Positions 1-8,294 of a stretch of DNA of 64,000 nt are shown in pieces. Made by a program: the position numbers and the translations under genes. The DNA lies in assembly GCF_004000885.1 (NCBI RefSeq), contig NZ_BIMC01000009.1, positions 1 through 64,000 of the forward strand, given 5' to 3'. The DNA comes from Paenibacillus glucanolyticus NBRC 15330 (lineage in GTDB: Bacteria > Bacillota > Bacilli > Paenibacillales > Paenibacillaceae). Within the stretch, counting starts at the first letter, position 1; every line of letters begins with the position of its first letter. The notes beneath the pieces are model-generated. The model did not search any database and was not told the origin of the DNA. It saw only the letters and a list, made by a program, of their open reading frames with translations.

Positions 1-767
1 TCCTTGGCGAAGCCGGCCGCGCACGCGAGTGCGGCCGCGAGCCAGGCACCGCGCGACTCCGTCAGGAGGAGCGCGGCGGTGTAGGGCAGCAGCGGCAGCA
101 AGGCCGCCGTTGCGCGGAGCGTGCTCGTCCGAGTCCACGGGACGGACGGCAGCGCGAACAGCCGCTCCAGCAGGAAGGCTGCCATCACGGCCCCGAACGT
201 GTTCGGGTACTGAAGCAGTCCGCCAAGCCTCGCGCCCGTCGCGCTGATCGCCGCATCCGCCGTATGGTGAATCCCATACGGCAGCTCCAGGAGCCCGTAC
301 ACGGCAAGCAGCGCATTGCCGCACAAAATTGCCCCCAGCAGATGCCAGCCCATCCGCATTGCCTTCAGACCCTCTGCTGTACGGCACACGCTCCATGCAG
401 CAGCTGCAAAGGCTCCATAACCTCCCCACAGAACGATCTCCTTCATCGTACCCTCCAGCGACAGCGGCCCTCTGATTCCATGAAATCCATAAAGCAACAG
501 GATGCCGCATATACACCCAAGGATAACGGGCAGACCTCTATCAAACAGCAGAGTATCCGGCATCATGACACGATGAACTGCCGCCACCCTCCGGCGTGTT
601 CCGAACAGCCGTACTCCCGCCATAAGCAGCAGGAGCATACCGAAACCTGTTCCGATCAGATATATGTCCACCTCAAAGAACATACCTGTACGAACACCAG
701 CGATAAGCAGAAGAACGATCAGCATCACAGCCCCATAACGAAATGTGGTCTGTACCAGAATGAACAC
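1..767 (-). CDS. O-antigen ligase-like polytopic membrane protein, partial (runs off the left edge)
   Basis: An open minus-strand frame (codons on triplets 3k to 3k+2) runs from a stop at 813-815 off position 1. The translation is a chain of hydrophobic segments and ends, inside the window, with LTESRGAWLAAALACAAG. A Ser-Arg-Gly motif at the end of a membrane helix is typical of O-antigen ligase/polymerase (Wzy/WaaL) family proteins, which join glycan units at the outer face of the membrane. The start is uncertain: GTG at 765-767 and ATG at 723-725 are candidates and neither has a convincing ribosome binding site, so the 5' end may be degraded. GC content is clearly higher in the first 250 bases. 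The family is inferred from topology and this one motif. Confidence 0.6.
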   Translation of the reverse strand, partial: MFILVQTTFRYGAVMLIVLLLIAGVRTGMFFEVDIYLIGTGFGMLLLLMAGVRLFGTRRRVAAVHRVMMPDTLLFDRGLPVILGCICGILLLYGFHGIRGPLSLEGTMKEIVLWGGYGAFAAAAWSVCRTAEGLKAMRMGWHLLGAILCGNALLAVYGLLELPYGIHHTADAAISATGARLGGLLQYPNTFGAVMAAFLLERLFALPSVPWTRTSTLRATAALLPLLPYTAALLLTESRGAWLAAALACAAGFAK

Positions 768-1330
768 CCCGATTCCATAAGGAATGTGTGTGTATCCCTC
801 GCATGTGGATGCTCATTTCATGGCTTTCATCCATTAGGCTCACAGGGTCAACACAACCTATTATCCATTTTGGACAAGGAACCACACGGCTATTCTTATG
901 GAACTGGCGGTGAACTCCTGGCTGGATTAGGGGATGGTTTACAGTACGGTCTATATTGTCCGGCTCACAGACGCAAATGACTTTGTAAAGTTGTCTAGAA
1001 GCAGAAACAAACAACGCTTGGACCAATCGATTCAGAAGAAGATCAGGACAGGCGTATTGAAGAAGAATTTAGAGTCTTCGGGTTTTGCAGAGCCCTATCT
1101 AGCCGGTTTGATTATAGCCTCTACATAAGCATTGAATCCCTCTCCTCCCACAGCAGCCACAGCATCAGTGTAATACTGTTGCGAGGTATGACACTATTGG
1201 GGAGTATGACATCATCCTAACGGACCAGAGAGAGGTTATTTCAACGAAATCGAGAACTTGTAAGAACTAACGGACACCACAGCCCTTTTTCGGCATTTGA
1301 ACGCATCTTTGGGGTTGTTTTTGGGCAAAT

Positions 1331-1447
1331 AAGAACCCTCATGTCCGTTAACAAATCAAACTCTGGTTTTTATGGCAGATAGGACCCCTCATGTCCATTA
1401 GCAAATCAAACTCTGGTTTTTATGGCAGATAAGAGCCAGTCCATTAG
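1331..1447. repeat. 50-bp tandem repeat, two full copies plus a partial third
   Basis: Positions 1331-1380 and 1381-1430 differ at only a few bases. Each copy has CCCTCATGTCCRTTARC followed by an AT-rich block that includes CTCTGGTTTTTATGGCAGAT. A third, truncated copy begins at 1431. The submotif TAACGGAC, or its complement GTCCRTTA, also occurs at about 1218, 1268, 1342 and 1392. No gene overlaps it. Confidence 0.85.
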
Positions 1448-1590
1448 CTTCACCAATCATCCAAGCAAACCTCGGACCACGCACCGTGGGCGTGATGAAT
1501 ACATTAAGAGGGTCGATTGTTTTCGCATTCCAAAGCATCCGTCAAGGTGCTGATTTCAGATAGAGCATACTTTCTTATAGCATAATCAAA

Positions 1591-1626
1591 AAACGATGAA
1601 AGTGAGCTCTCGCACTTTCATCGTTT
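1591..1626 (-). terminator. Rho-independent terminator of the methyltransferase operon
   Basis: A perfect 14-bp stem (1591-1604 with 1613-1626) encloses an 8-nt loop. Read on the minus strand it ends in a run of six T. It lies about 90 bp past the stop codon at 1712. Confidence 0.8.
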
Positions 1627-1714
1627 ACAGGGTCAACGTGAATTAGTTTGCTTACGCCTCCATAGCCTTGCGGATATGAGGGACTTTCATCGTTCACAGG
1701 GTCAACGCGAATTA
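1613..1714. repeat. Direct repeat pair of about 33 bp beside the methyltransferase gene
   Basis: The sequence ACTTTCATCGTTYACAGGG, followed by TCAACGYGAATTA, occurs at about 1613-1645 and again at about 1683-1714. The first copy forms the right arm of the terminator hairpin at 1591-1626. The second abuts the stop codon of the methyltransferase gene, so the terminator arm and gene end look like products of a local duplication. Confidence 0.75.
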
Positions 1715-2893
1715 TTTTTTTGCATTTGGCAATAAATCCTGGCACGCTCGCTCAAGATATGGCGAAGCGCTCAGAAAATCGCGAAACGCGGTATACTCCT
1801 GCCACAGCTTATCCCGATCACCAGCCGAACCGCTGACCGCACGGATCAGGATATTCTTGGGCGTATGCTCCATATCGATAAACTCCAGAAGCTGCGTTTT
1901 GTACCCCATCAGATCCAGCAGCTTGGCCCGGATCGCATCTGTCGCAAGCGCCGAGAAGCGTTCTTTCAGAATACCGTGGGACAGCAAAGGCTCCATGATG
2001 GGACTCTCTACTTGGGCGAACAGCTCATGCTGGCAGCAAGGCACCGACAGGATGACCGAGGCCCCCCAACGGACTGCTTTCTCCAGCGCTGCATCGGTTG
2101 CCGTATCGCATGCATGCAGCGTGACCACCATATCGACCTGCTCCAGTTCGTCATATTCCGCAATGTCGCCGACAAGAAACCGCAGTTGGTTATAGTTCAG
2201 TTTTTTCGCCAGCATACTGCAGTGTTCGATCACATCCGCCTTTAGATCCAATCCGACAATATTCAGCGTTCTGCGTGCGGTTACCGCCAAATAATGATAC
2301 AAGGCAAAGGTCAGGTAGGATTTACCGCAGCCAAAATCGACGATGGTCAGCGGACGGTTCTCCGGCAGATGGGGAAGAACATCCTCAACCATCTCCAAGA
2401 AACGGTTAATCTGCTTGAACTTATCGTATCTGCGGGCAAACACCTTGCCATCCTCGTTCATAATGCCCAGCTCCACCAAAAACGGAACTGGCTCCCCCTC
2501 TTCGAGAATGTACGTCTTTTTTCGGTTATGGGATAAATCTGTCTTCGTCTTGGACGGCGATTTCGTCAGAATCGAAACCTTGTATTTCTTGGATATCAGA
2601 ACCTGATAATCCGCTTCCGGTGTGTAGATCATCGCCTGCCGGAACACATTCTCGAACAAGTCCACCAGCACGGCCTCCGCCTCATCCGACGGCACGTTCA
2701 AATGGGTTACCTTGGTGCCCGAATAATAGGCGAACTGATAATGGAGCTTGTTCTTGAGATCTACGGGCTTGATCGTCACCTTGCTGTAGGTCATGCCTTC
2801 CCGCTTGCGAAGCTGGCTCAGTGTAGCCGTAATTAATGATCTTTCTTCCATGATGTTATGAATCAATTTTCTTAATGTATCCAAAAGGTACAT
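1712..2893 (-). CDS. SAM-dependent methyltransferase, Methyltransf_32 (METTL25/RRNAD1-like) type
   Basis: The 393-residue protein has an N-terminal region of about 150 residues and then a Rossmann methyltransferase domain. The SAM-binding motif I is VDFGCGKSYLTFALYHYL (about 185-202), the acidic strand-2 residue is in IVGLDLKADVIE, and the later motifs are VTLHACDTATDAAL and SVPCCQHEL. HACDTATDAAL with the CCQH element is characteristic of Methyltransf_32 proteins. The substrate is unknown. It is encoded 32 bp downstream of the DUF6483-like gene and probably in the same transcript, ending at the terminator at 1591-1626. The ATG start has only a weak AGAAAGTGAG site. Fold assignment is secure; biological role is not. 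Confidence 0.8.
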   Translation of the reverse strand: MYLLDTLRKLIHNIMEERSLITATLSQLRKREGMTYSKVTIKPVDLKNKLHYQFAYYSGTKVTHLNVPSDEAEAVLVDLFENVFRQAMIYTPEADYQVLISKKYKVSILTKSPSKTKTDLSHNRKKTYILEEGEPVPFLVELGIMNEDGKVFARRYDKFKQINRFLEMVEDVLPHLPENRPLTIVDFGCGKSYLTFALYHYLAVTARRTLNIVGLDLKADVIEHCSMLAKKLNYNQLRFLVGDIAEYDELEQVDMVVTLHACDTATDAALEKAVRWGASVILSVPCCQHELFAQVESPIMEPLLSHGILKERFSALATDAIRAKLLDLMGYKTQLLEFIDMEHTPKNILIRAVSGSAGDRDKLWQEYTAFRDFLSASPYLERACQDLLPNAKK

Positions 2894-2925
2894 CTCACTT
2901 TCTTTATGGTATAGACAGGGACAGG

Positions 2926-3618
2926 TTAATCCTGACGGATAGATTGCTCGCCACCGTCCTCCTCCGAATGCTGGAATCGACGGTGAAGCTCATCCATTCC
3001 TTCGCGGACTTCCTCAAGAGGAAGCCCTCCATTGACTAGCTCTTCAGGCGACTTCAGCTGTAATCGTTGATAAAACTGCAGCGCTTCGTTATATTCAATC
3101 GCACGGTGATCCAGCAATTGATAAAGGATGTTCTCGGCCTCCGCATACATCCCCTGCTGCTCCGCATATGCATAGTAATCCCGCGCAGCGGTGTCAGGCA
3201 ATGCATAGGACTTTAAACGCTCCCTCACGATGTGTATCCGTTCCGGCAAGTTCAGAAGCTTCGGATCGGCCCCTTGCAGGGCAGCCTTCAAATATAACTG
3301 AAAGACCTTGGTATAGAGCAGCGCTGCTTCTTCTTCACGCTCCAACTCAAGCAGAATGGAGGCTTCCTCTTCCATTAGTCTTGCAGCACTCTGCAGCTTG
3401 TCCGCCTCCAGATAGCCGTGATTTCGAAATAACTGCTCAATATCGGAAGCAGACAGTGAGCGAAGCAGCTGGGAATTCAACCGGAACTGCCGTTTGAATA
3501 GATCATCCAATTCCCAGAGCGCTTCTGTGTGCTTGCGCTCCTGCTTCAGCGAAAACACCTTGGCAATCATCTGCGACATATCCTCTATAAGACGCACGAG
3601 ATAATCCCTGCGAAACAT
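2926..3618 (-). CDS. Helical TPR-like protein, DUF6483-like
   Basis: This 230-residue protein starts MFRRDYLVRLIEDMSQMIAKVF and is almost entirely predicted helix, with no signal peptide or membrane segment. The pattern of paired helices rich in Leu, Glu and Arg resembles tetratricopeptide-type repeats. I associate the N-terminal pattern with DUF6483 proteins of Paenibacillus and Bacillus, from memory. The C-terminus is acidic and hydrophilic. The ATG follows a GGGGGC-type ribosome binding site at good spacing. It is the first gene of a two-gene unit with the methyltransferase. No enzymatic motif was seen and the function is unknown. Confidence 0.7.
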   Translation of the reverse strand: MFRRDYLVRLIEDMSQMIAKVFSLKQERKHTEALWELDDLFKRQFRLNSQLLRSLSASDIEQLFRNHGYLEADKLQSAARLMEEEASILLELEREEEAALLYTKVFQLYLKAALQGADPKLLNLPERIHIVRERLKSYALPDTAARDYYAYAEQQGMYAEAENILYQLLDHRAIEYNEALQFYQRLQLKSPEELVNGGLPLEEVREGMDELHRRFQHSEEDGGEQSIRQD

Positions 3619-3968
3619 ACGCTTGCCCCCTAACCTGCATCACTTCGAATGCAGCGTATTCATCTAGTGACCTGATTGTTATATTTCCAATATGAGTTCC
3701 GCTGCCGGACACTCACCTGTGATCGCTGGGCAGCTTCGCAGATTCCCTCTGCGGCGCAGCCTTCATTACTCTAAGCTCAATCTAGATTAAATTGTAGGCT
3801 ATCCGGGATCAGAATTCCAGTAGCGCGGGGTAACCTTCAACAACACAGCACTGATCAGCCCAGGATGGATGATGGGAGCAAACCAAACACATTATGAAAA
3901 AAATAAAACGGATACCCCGATTCAAGAGGTATCCGTTTATTATAAGCTATACAAGGGTTGTCATGCGT
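3619..3968. other. Intergenic stretch between the DUF6483-like and hydrolase genes
   Basis: About 350 bp with no supportable gene on either strand. It contains the hydrolase terminator at 3906-3938 and presumably the promoter of the DUF6483-like/methyltransferase unit. I could not identify convincing -35/-10 boxes. Confidence 0.6.
3906..3938 (-). terminator. Terminator of the alpha/beta hydrolase gene
   Basis: An 11-bp perfect stem (AAACGGATACC with GGTATCCGTTT) has an 11-nt loop and is followed on the minus strand by a T-rich run (TTTTATTTTTTT). Confidence 0.85.
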
Positions 3969-4760
3969 TTATTCATGTTCAAGCTGTTCCATGAAAGACG
4001 TAATCACTTCGCCAAGTTTCTCCGGCGTCTCCATCATACTCATATGTCCGGCACCTTCAATCACAATGCGAGTTACATTGTCATTCTCTGTCGTAAAGGT
4101 ACGCTCTGCTGGAATTAATCCATCCTTCTCTCCGGCTACAAGCAGGATAGGCAGTATGGATGCCGAGAGAACGTCGCGTCTGTCCGGACGTTCACGCATA
4201 GCCAGCACCGCCCCTATTGCTCCCTGCGGTGGTGTCAGGTAGCCTATCTCCTTCGCCCGCTGAATACACTCTGGCTTGGTATCCTCTGTGCCAGGAGCGA
4301 ATAAGCCGGGCACCAACCCGTCAACGAAAGCAGTAATGCCTTCCCCTTGAATGGTGCTAACCGCCTTCACTCGTTTCTCCTTCGCCTCATCCGAGTCCGG
4401 ATAACCCGTAGAATGAATCAGGCCGAAGCCGTTCAGACGAGAAGCGTAACGCTGGGCGAAGGAGAGCGTAATATAGCCTCCGAGGGAATGGCCAAGTAAT
4501 GCAGCCTTCGGAATATCGAGCTCATCCATTAACTGGAGTACATCGTCTGCCATCTGTTCGATGGTATAAGGTCCCATCGGTGCGTCAGACCGTCCGTGTC
4601 CCCGGAGATCCGGTACAATGACTCTGAAGCCTTGAAGAAATGGCAGAATCTGTTCCCAGTAGGCAGAGCTTCCGCAGAACCCGTGAAGCAAAATGACCGG
4701 CTCACCTTGTCCCTGATCAACATAACAAATCGTGCTGCCGTTGCATTGTACTTTTTCCAT
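3969..4760 (-). CDS. Alpha/beta-fold hydrolase
   Basis: A 263-residue alpha/beta hydrolase of the pimeloyl-ACP-methyl-esterase/haloperoxidase-like group. Visible elements are the oxyanion segment LLHGFCGSS, the nucleophile elbow GHSLGG (Ser), the acid in VAGEKDGLIP and the catalytic His in GAGHMSMME. There is no signal peptide, so it is cytosolic. I chose the ATG at 4758-4760 (MEKVQCNG) because it follows AGAAGGG at proper spacing; an in-frame upstream ATG would add 15 residues. The natural substrate cannot be read from the sequence. Upstream is the divergent-to-none neighbour yyaC, also on the minus strand, about 100 bp away. Confidence 0.85.
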   Translation of the reverse strand: MEKVQCNGSTICYVDQGQGEPVILLHGFCGSSAYWEQILPFLQGFRVIVPDLRGHGRSDAPMGPYTIEQMADDVLQLMDELDIPKAALLGHSLGGYITLSFAQRYASRLNGFGLIHSTGYPDSDEAKEKRVKAVSTIQGEGITAFVDGLVPGLFAPGTEDTKPECIQRAKEIGYLTPPQGAIGAVLAMRERPDRRDVLSASILPILLVAGEKDGLIPAERTFTTENDNVTRIVIEGAGHMSMMETPEKLGEVITSFMEQLEHE

Positions 4761-4867
4761 AGCGATACCCTTCTTTCTATTCAGCGGATGCCATTTGGTA
4801 GACACCCATTATTTTATAAAGAATGATCTATATTAAACAGAATCAACCCAGGCTGAAACGCCATGCC

Positions 4868-5407
4868 TTATGTCCTAAGATTAAAGGCCAATGCCGCTTG
4901 CCGTGCTATCTCCTCCGCCATCCCCATGACTTGGTAAAGGGACGTTACCTGCAGGGTCCAATAAGGCTTTGGACCCTGAACATTCACAACGGCTGCCACA
5001 CTGTAATCTCCCACGGAAGGAAGCTTCCCTCCGACAGACTGGGCTGGTGTCAATGGACCTTCACTCGTAAAGAAATAACCGACAGAGGAAGCCTGCCCCA
5101 GACACGCATCAATGGCAACAATCACCTTATCCGCGGGTATCCCGTTCAGTCTCGCTTGAAGATTGAAGGCATCACACGGTTCAGGCAGCGTCCCAACCAC
5201 GTGCGGGAACCCATATGCCGCCAGCCGGCTTCCCGTCAGCGGTCCCAGTGCATCCCCCGTTGAACGATCGGTACCAATACATAAGAACACAATGCTTTCG
5301 ATTGCATGCCGCTGCGAGATCATTTGAAAGAAAACCATCAGTTCGTGGCCCGACATTTTGGCCTTGGCGGCATATACGATTGGCGGTTTATCAGCTTGTT
5401 CGCTCAT
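4868..5407 (-). CDS. yyaC: Spore protease YyaC
   Basis: A 179-residue protein matching the YyaC family, which is related in fold to the germination protease GPR and is found in spore formers. Recognisable segments are FLCIGTDRSTGDALGPLTGS, VGTLPEPCDAFNL, VIVAIDACLGQ and the C-terminal GKLPSVGDYSVAAVVNV. The two aspartates in GTDRSTGD and the IDACLG strand are the expected conserved positions. The start is the ATG at 5405-5407, preceded by GAGGAGG. An ATG five codons upstream lies on top of that Shine-Dalgarno sequence and is unlikely to be used. Its presence supports an endospore-forming host. Confidence 0.9.
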   Translation of the reverse strand: MSEQADKPPIVYAAKAKMSGHELMVFFQMISQRHAIESIVFLCIGTDRSTGDALGPLTGSRLAAYGFPHVVGTLPEPCDAFNLQARLNGIPADKVIVAIDACLGQASSVGYFFTSEGPLTPAQSVGGKLPSVGDYSVAAVVNVQGPKPYWTLQVTSLYQVMGMAEEIARQAALAFNLRT

Positions 5408-5588
5408 GACGGACCTCCTCATTAATCCATGCTCCCATACTGCTTACCGATGCCTTTGAAACAGGTTTTTTCCTGATTTTAACCTATTCACGTCCACAAT
5501 GGCAAAAACATTGGTCGAGCTGCACAGTAACATGATACAATACAGGGATGAAAATCGTAAATCCGCCGAAGAGAGGATGGTGTTACAC

Positions 5589-5816
5589 ATGAACTTGAAT
5601 GAAAAATCGCAAGCGAATGTCGAGTATATGATTGAGCAGATCAAAACAAAGCTTCGGATGGCTACAGGCGCTGCAATGCAGGCTTCCGCCTTCTCGGTTA
5701 ATCAATACGATGATATTTATGACTTGTATGATATGGTCATGAATAAACAAAATCTCAGCATATCCGAAGTGGAAGCCGTAGTATCAGAACTCGGCCAGCT
5801 TCGCGGAAATCATTAA
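5589..5816 (+). CDS. DUF1128 family protein
   Basis: A small 75-residue, mostly helical, soluble protein: MNLNEKSQANVEYMIEQI near the start, then MATGAAMQASAFSVNQYDDIYDLYDMV. This matches DUF1128 proteins of Bacillales, whose function is unknown. The open frame extends 30 codons upstream, but the ATG at 5589 gives the family length and has GAGAGGA upstream at loose spacing. It is alone on the plus strand between convergent minus-strand genes and ends at the hairpin at 5849-5905. Confidence 0.8.
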   Translation: MNLNEKSQANVEYMIEQIKTKLRMATGAAMQASAFSVNQYDDIYDLYDMVMNKQNLSISEVEAVVSELGQLRGNH

Positions 5817-5848
5817 ATCGTAAAGAAACCAAGCAGATACCCATTCCA

Positions 5849-5905
5849 CGGCAAAGCCCCCGGAACTTCGCTAATGAAATTCGCGAGTTTCCGGGGGCTT
5901 TGCCG
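5849..5905. terminator. Bidirectional terminator between DUF1128 and pirin genes
   Basis: A 17-bp perfect stem (CGGCAAAGCCCCCGGAA with its complement) joins two convergent genes. There is no long T-run on either side, so strength is inferred from stem stability only. Confidence 0.7.
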
Positions 5906-5912
5906 TCCTAAT

Positions 5913-6632
5913 CTATGGCATATCAATGATAACTACTTCCGAGTTCCCCTCACTTGAGTTCCCCTGGAAGGTCAGCTCATGACGACGCTGTATTCTGGCG
6001 GCGTCACCGGATGAAATATCAAATACTCCGTCTTCCGATGATATTTCAACCTGGCCGCTGATAACGTACACATGCATTCTCCTATCCTCGGATAAGCTGT
6101 ACGTCAGCTCTTTGCCTGTCTCGAGTATGCTGCTGTACATCACAACATCCAATGATTGGGGCAAGCTGCGTTCACCGTCACCCGATCCGATGATCGGAAG
6201 CATCTGGTTTAATCGCTGTGCTTGTGTAAAGTCGCCTTGGTGATGACTGGCCTCAAGACCCGGCTCAGCAGGTAAAAACCACATTTCCAGATAACGGACA
6301 TCTTCGGAGGAAGACGCATTATTCTCTGCATGATATACACCCGAGCCTGTATTCACAACATGAATCGTGCCTGGGGTAAGCTCCATAAACTTCCCCTTAT
6401 CATCCTCATACGTTAACTTGCCCTCCAGCACCAAATGGACAATCACCAAGTCATGATGAAACCTGCGATCAAAACCCTCCATCGGTTTCAGCACATATTC
6501 ATTATGTGCGAGTAGGCTTCCAAAATGCTCATTATGCGGATCTGTATAATCTCCAAAAGAAAAACTGAATTCACTATGAATACCATCATCATGGGTAGTA
6601 TGTCTTTCCGCAGCCGTCATGATCTTAATCAT
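5913..6632 (-). CDS. Pirin-family bicupin, YhhW-like, with one altered metal ligand
   Basis: A 239-residue double-cupin protein of the pirin/quercetin-dioxygenase-like (YhhW) type. The N-terminal cupin carries GFDRRFHHDLVIVHLVLEG, where relatives usually have HPHRDMEI. The first metal-ligand His is therefore Arg, while the second His remains. The later ligands in VYHAENNASS are kept. The C-terminal cupin includes VYVISGQVEISSEDG. The ATG follows GGAGGTGACC. Pirins bind iron and act as dioxygenases or as co-regulators; the altered ligand makes catalysis here uncertain. It is encoded downstream of the asparaginase gene on the same strand. Confidence 0.8.
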   Translation of the reverse strand: MIKIMTAAERHTTHDDGIHSEFSFSFGDYTDPHNEHFGSLLAHNEYVLKPMEGFDRRFHHDLVIVHLVLEGKLTYEDDKGKFMELTPGTIHVVNTGSGVYHAENNASSSEDVRYLEMWFLPAEPGLEASHHQGDFTQAQRLNQMLPIIGSGDGERSLPQSLDVVMYSSILETGKELTYSLSEDRRMHVYVISGQVEISSEDGVFDISSGDAARIQRRHELTFQGNSSEGNSEVVIIDMP

Positions 6633-6698
6633 GGCCGGTCACCTCCGCCGTTTTTACTATTCTAATACCCCGGCGGATTTCGATCTAATCATTCTTGT

Positions 6699-7703
6699 TT
6701 AAACGCGGGTCAGTATAAATTCAGTTTCGGCCCTGCCTACCTTGCGTCCCTCATCATTGAATAGATCCTTGGGATACGCGGCTTTCAGCCGCTGGAGGGT
6801 CGTCTTATTGCTGTATCCGATTTGCTCCAGTATGGACTCCACAATCCAGCCCCACTCTTCCTCTGAACCATCTGCGATTTTAAACGAAATACCCAATCGC
6901 TCCTTCTTCAGACCAAAACAGTACACCCCTTTAAAGCCCCCTTTTGCCACCACGTTATCATCTTCCAGAAGGAGGGTGTCCACTTTGTGGTTCCCCGCAA
7001 CCATATAGGGAGATGCATTCATAGCCGATGTGATCGTAAGGACCGCCTTTCGCGTAGGCTCATCCTCGATCCGGTCAGGGGATGCAAGCTTCATATAGGC
7101 GGTGGCCAGAGCACGGAGCGGCATAGCAAATACCGGCAGTCCGCATCCATCCGTGCCTAGACGAATATCGCCGGGTGCCAATCCGGCCAAATCGGAGACC
7201 GTTCCAAGAATCTCCTGCTGAAGCGGATGTTCCGGATGGTCATATCCTTTAAGCGGGTATCCCGCCATCTGGCAATAGGCAAGCATGCCGTAATGCTTGC
7301 CCGAGCAATTATGGTACCATTTGCTCTTATCGCTTCCTTCACGCAAAAGAGATTCCTTGCTTCCTTCATCCAGCGGCCAACTGGATGCGCAGACCATATT
7401 GGACTCCCCAATGCTTACCTTGCGGGCAAAGCGCTCCAATACTTCAACATGGGCCGGCTCTGCCCGATGGGAAGCCGTCATAATCGCAATTTCCTCTACT
7501 GTTAACCCATAATGATCTGCCAATCCCGAACGGATGGATGGGATTGCCTGCAGCGGCTTGGCGGAGGAACGCGTGAATGCGACATATTCCGGATCTCCTG
7601 CATAGGCTTGAACGGCTCCTTCATCATTAACAATACATATATGTCCATTGTGGACGCACTCCACTATATCCGCTCGATATTCCTTCACCAATACAGTATC
7701 CAT
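6699..7703 (-). CDS. Asparaginase, asparaginase II (PF06089) family
   Basis: A 334-residue protein of the ReAV-like asparaginase family that hydrolyses asparagine to aspartate and ammonia. Family motifs are TRSSAKPLQAIP (about 44-55), MTASHRAEPAH, WYHNCSGKHYGMLAYC (about 128-143) and LGTDGCGLPVFAMP. The HNCSGKH and TDGCGLP segments hold the conserved Ser-Lys and Cys residues. There is no signal sequence, so it is cytosolic. The protein is full length, with ATG at 7701-7703 preceded by AGAAGGAG. It may be cotranscribed with the pirin gene 66 bp downstream. Confidence 0.9.
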   Translation of the reverse strand: MDTVLVKEYRADIVECVHNGHICIVNDEGAVQAYAGDPEYVAFTRSSAKPLQAIPSIRSGLADHYGLTVEEIAIMTASHRAEPAHVEVLERFARKVSIGESNMVCASSWPLDEGSKESLLREGSDKSKWYHNCSGKHYGMLAYCQMAGYPLKGYDHPEHPLQQEILGTVSDLAGLAPGDIRLGTDGCGLPVFAMPLRALATAYMKLASPDRIEDEPTRKAVLTITSAMNASPYMVAGNHKVDTLLLEDDNVVAKGGFKGVYCFGLKKERLGISFKIADGSEEEWGWIVESILEQIGYSNKTTLQRLKAAYPKDLFNDEGRKVGRAETEFILTRV

Positions 7704-7985
7704 GTTGCACGACTCCTTCTATAAACCGTCTATGACAGCATCGTTCCTGAAAAATTCGAGTGTTTGTGACATCGAAATAGATCTTTAATTCGATAATAAT
7801 TGCAAATCCTTATCCAGTATAGTACAAAAATCCGCAAATGACAGCAGGGTAAATTCCGCAGAGGATGGACATTTCATTTTCTTCCCCGTTTCCCGTCTGC
7901 CCTGTTTCACGATGTGGCCTTACGTTTAATTACGAGATAAGCAAGCCCACACGAAAAACATTGCTCTGAAAAAGGAGGCGATCCT

Positions 7986-8243
7986 ATGTGGGGAATCATT
8001 ATCAGCATCGTGATGGCAATCATCATCGGGATTATCGGGGATGCGCTGGTGGGTCATGAAATGCCGGGCGGAATTATCGGATCCATGATCGCAGGTTTTG
8101 TAGGTGCGTGGCTCGGACCGTGGCTCTTCGGAGCATGGGGCCCTGTAATTGGCGGATTTGCCATTGTACCTGCTATTATCGGTACGGCCATCTTTGTATT
8201 CCTGCTCGGTCTTGTTGCCAAATTGTTTAGACGCACAGCCTGA
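7986..8243 (+). CDS. GlsB/YeaQ/YmgE family small membrane stress protein
   Basis: An 85-residue very hydrophobic protein with three predicted membrane helices rich in Gly and Ile (MWGIIISIVMAIIIGIIGDAL, then GGIIGSMIAGFVGAWLGPWL, then IVPAIIGTAIFVFLLGLVAKL). It belongs to the transglycosylase-associated/GlsB family, which is linked to envelope and general stress. A strong AAAGGAGGCGATCCT site precedes the ATG. It sits just upstream of the YtxH gene on the same strand, with about 50 bp between, suggesting a stress-protein cluster. No sigma-B promoter could be confirmed ahead of it. Confidence 0.85.
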   Translation: MWGIIISIVMAIIIGIIGDALVGHEMPGGIIGSMIAGFVGAWLGPWLFGAWGPVIGGFAIVPAIIGTAIFVFLLGLVAKLFRRTA

Positions 8244-8294
8244 TACTCGTGTTTATATGTTTAAACTTTATATTAACTAAAAGGAGTGAAAGTT

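Noticed and set aside
264..980. Plus-strand 238-codon open frame near the left edge
   Set aside because: It overlaps the minus-strand O-antigen-ligase-like reading frame, is rich in His, Gln and Cys with no domain or membrane pattern, and has no ribosome binding site. It is an antisense shadow.
673..1026. Minus-strand 117-codon frame overlapping the partial membrane gene
   Set aside because: It is in a different frame from the membrane protein, has no hydrophobic segments and ends inside that gene; it is a shadow, though a frameshifted 5' end of the membrane gene cannot be fully excluded.
1331..1447. CRISPR-like array
   Set aside because: The copies are contiguous, with no unique spacers between them, and there are no cas genes in the window.
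1613..1714. Direct repeats as ends of an insertion sequence
   Set aside because: Only about 35 bp lies between them, there are no inverted repeats and no transposase gene.
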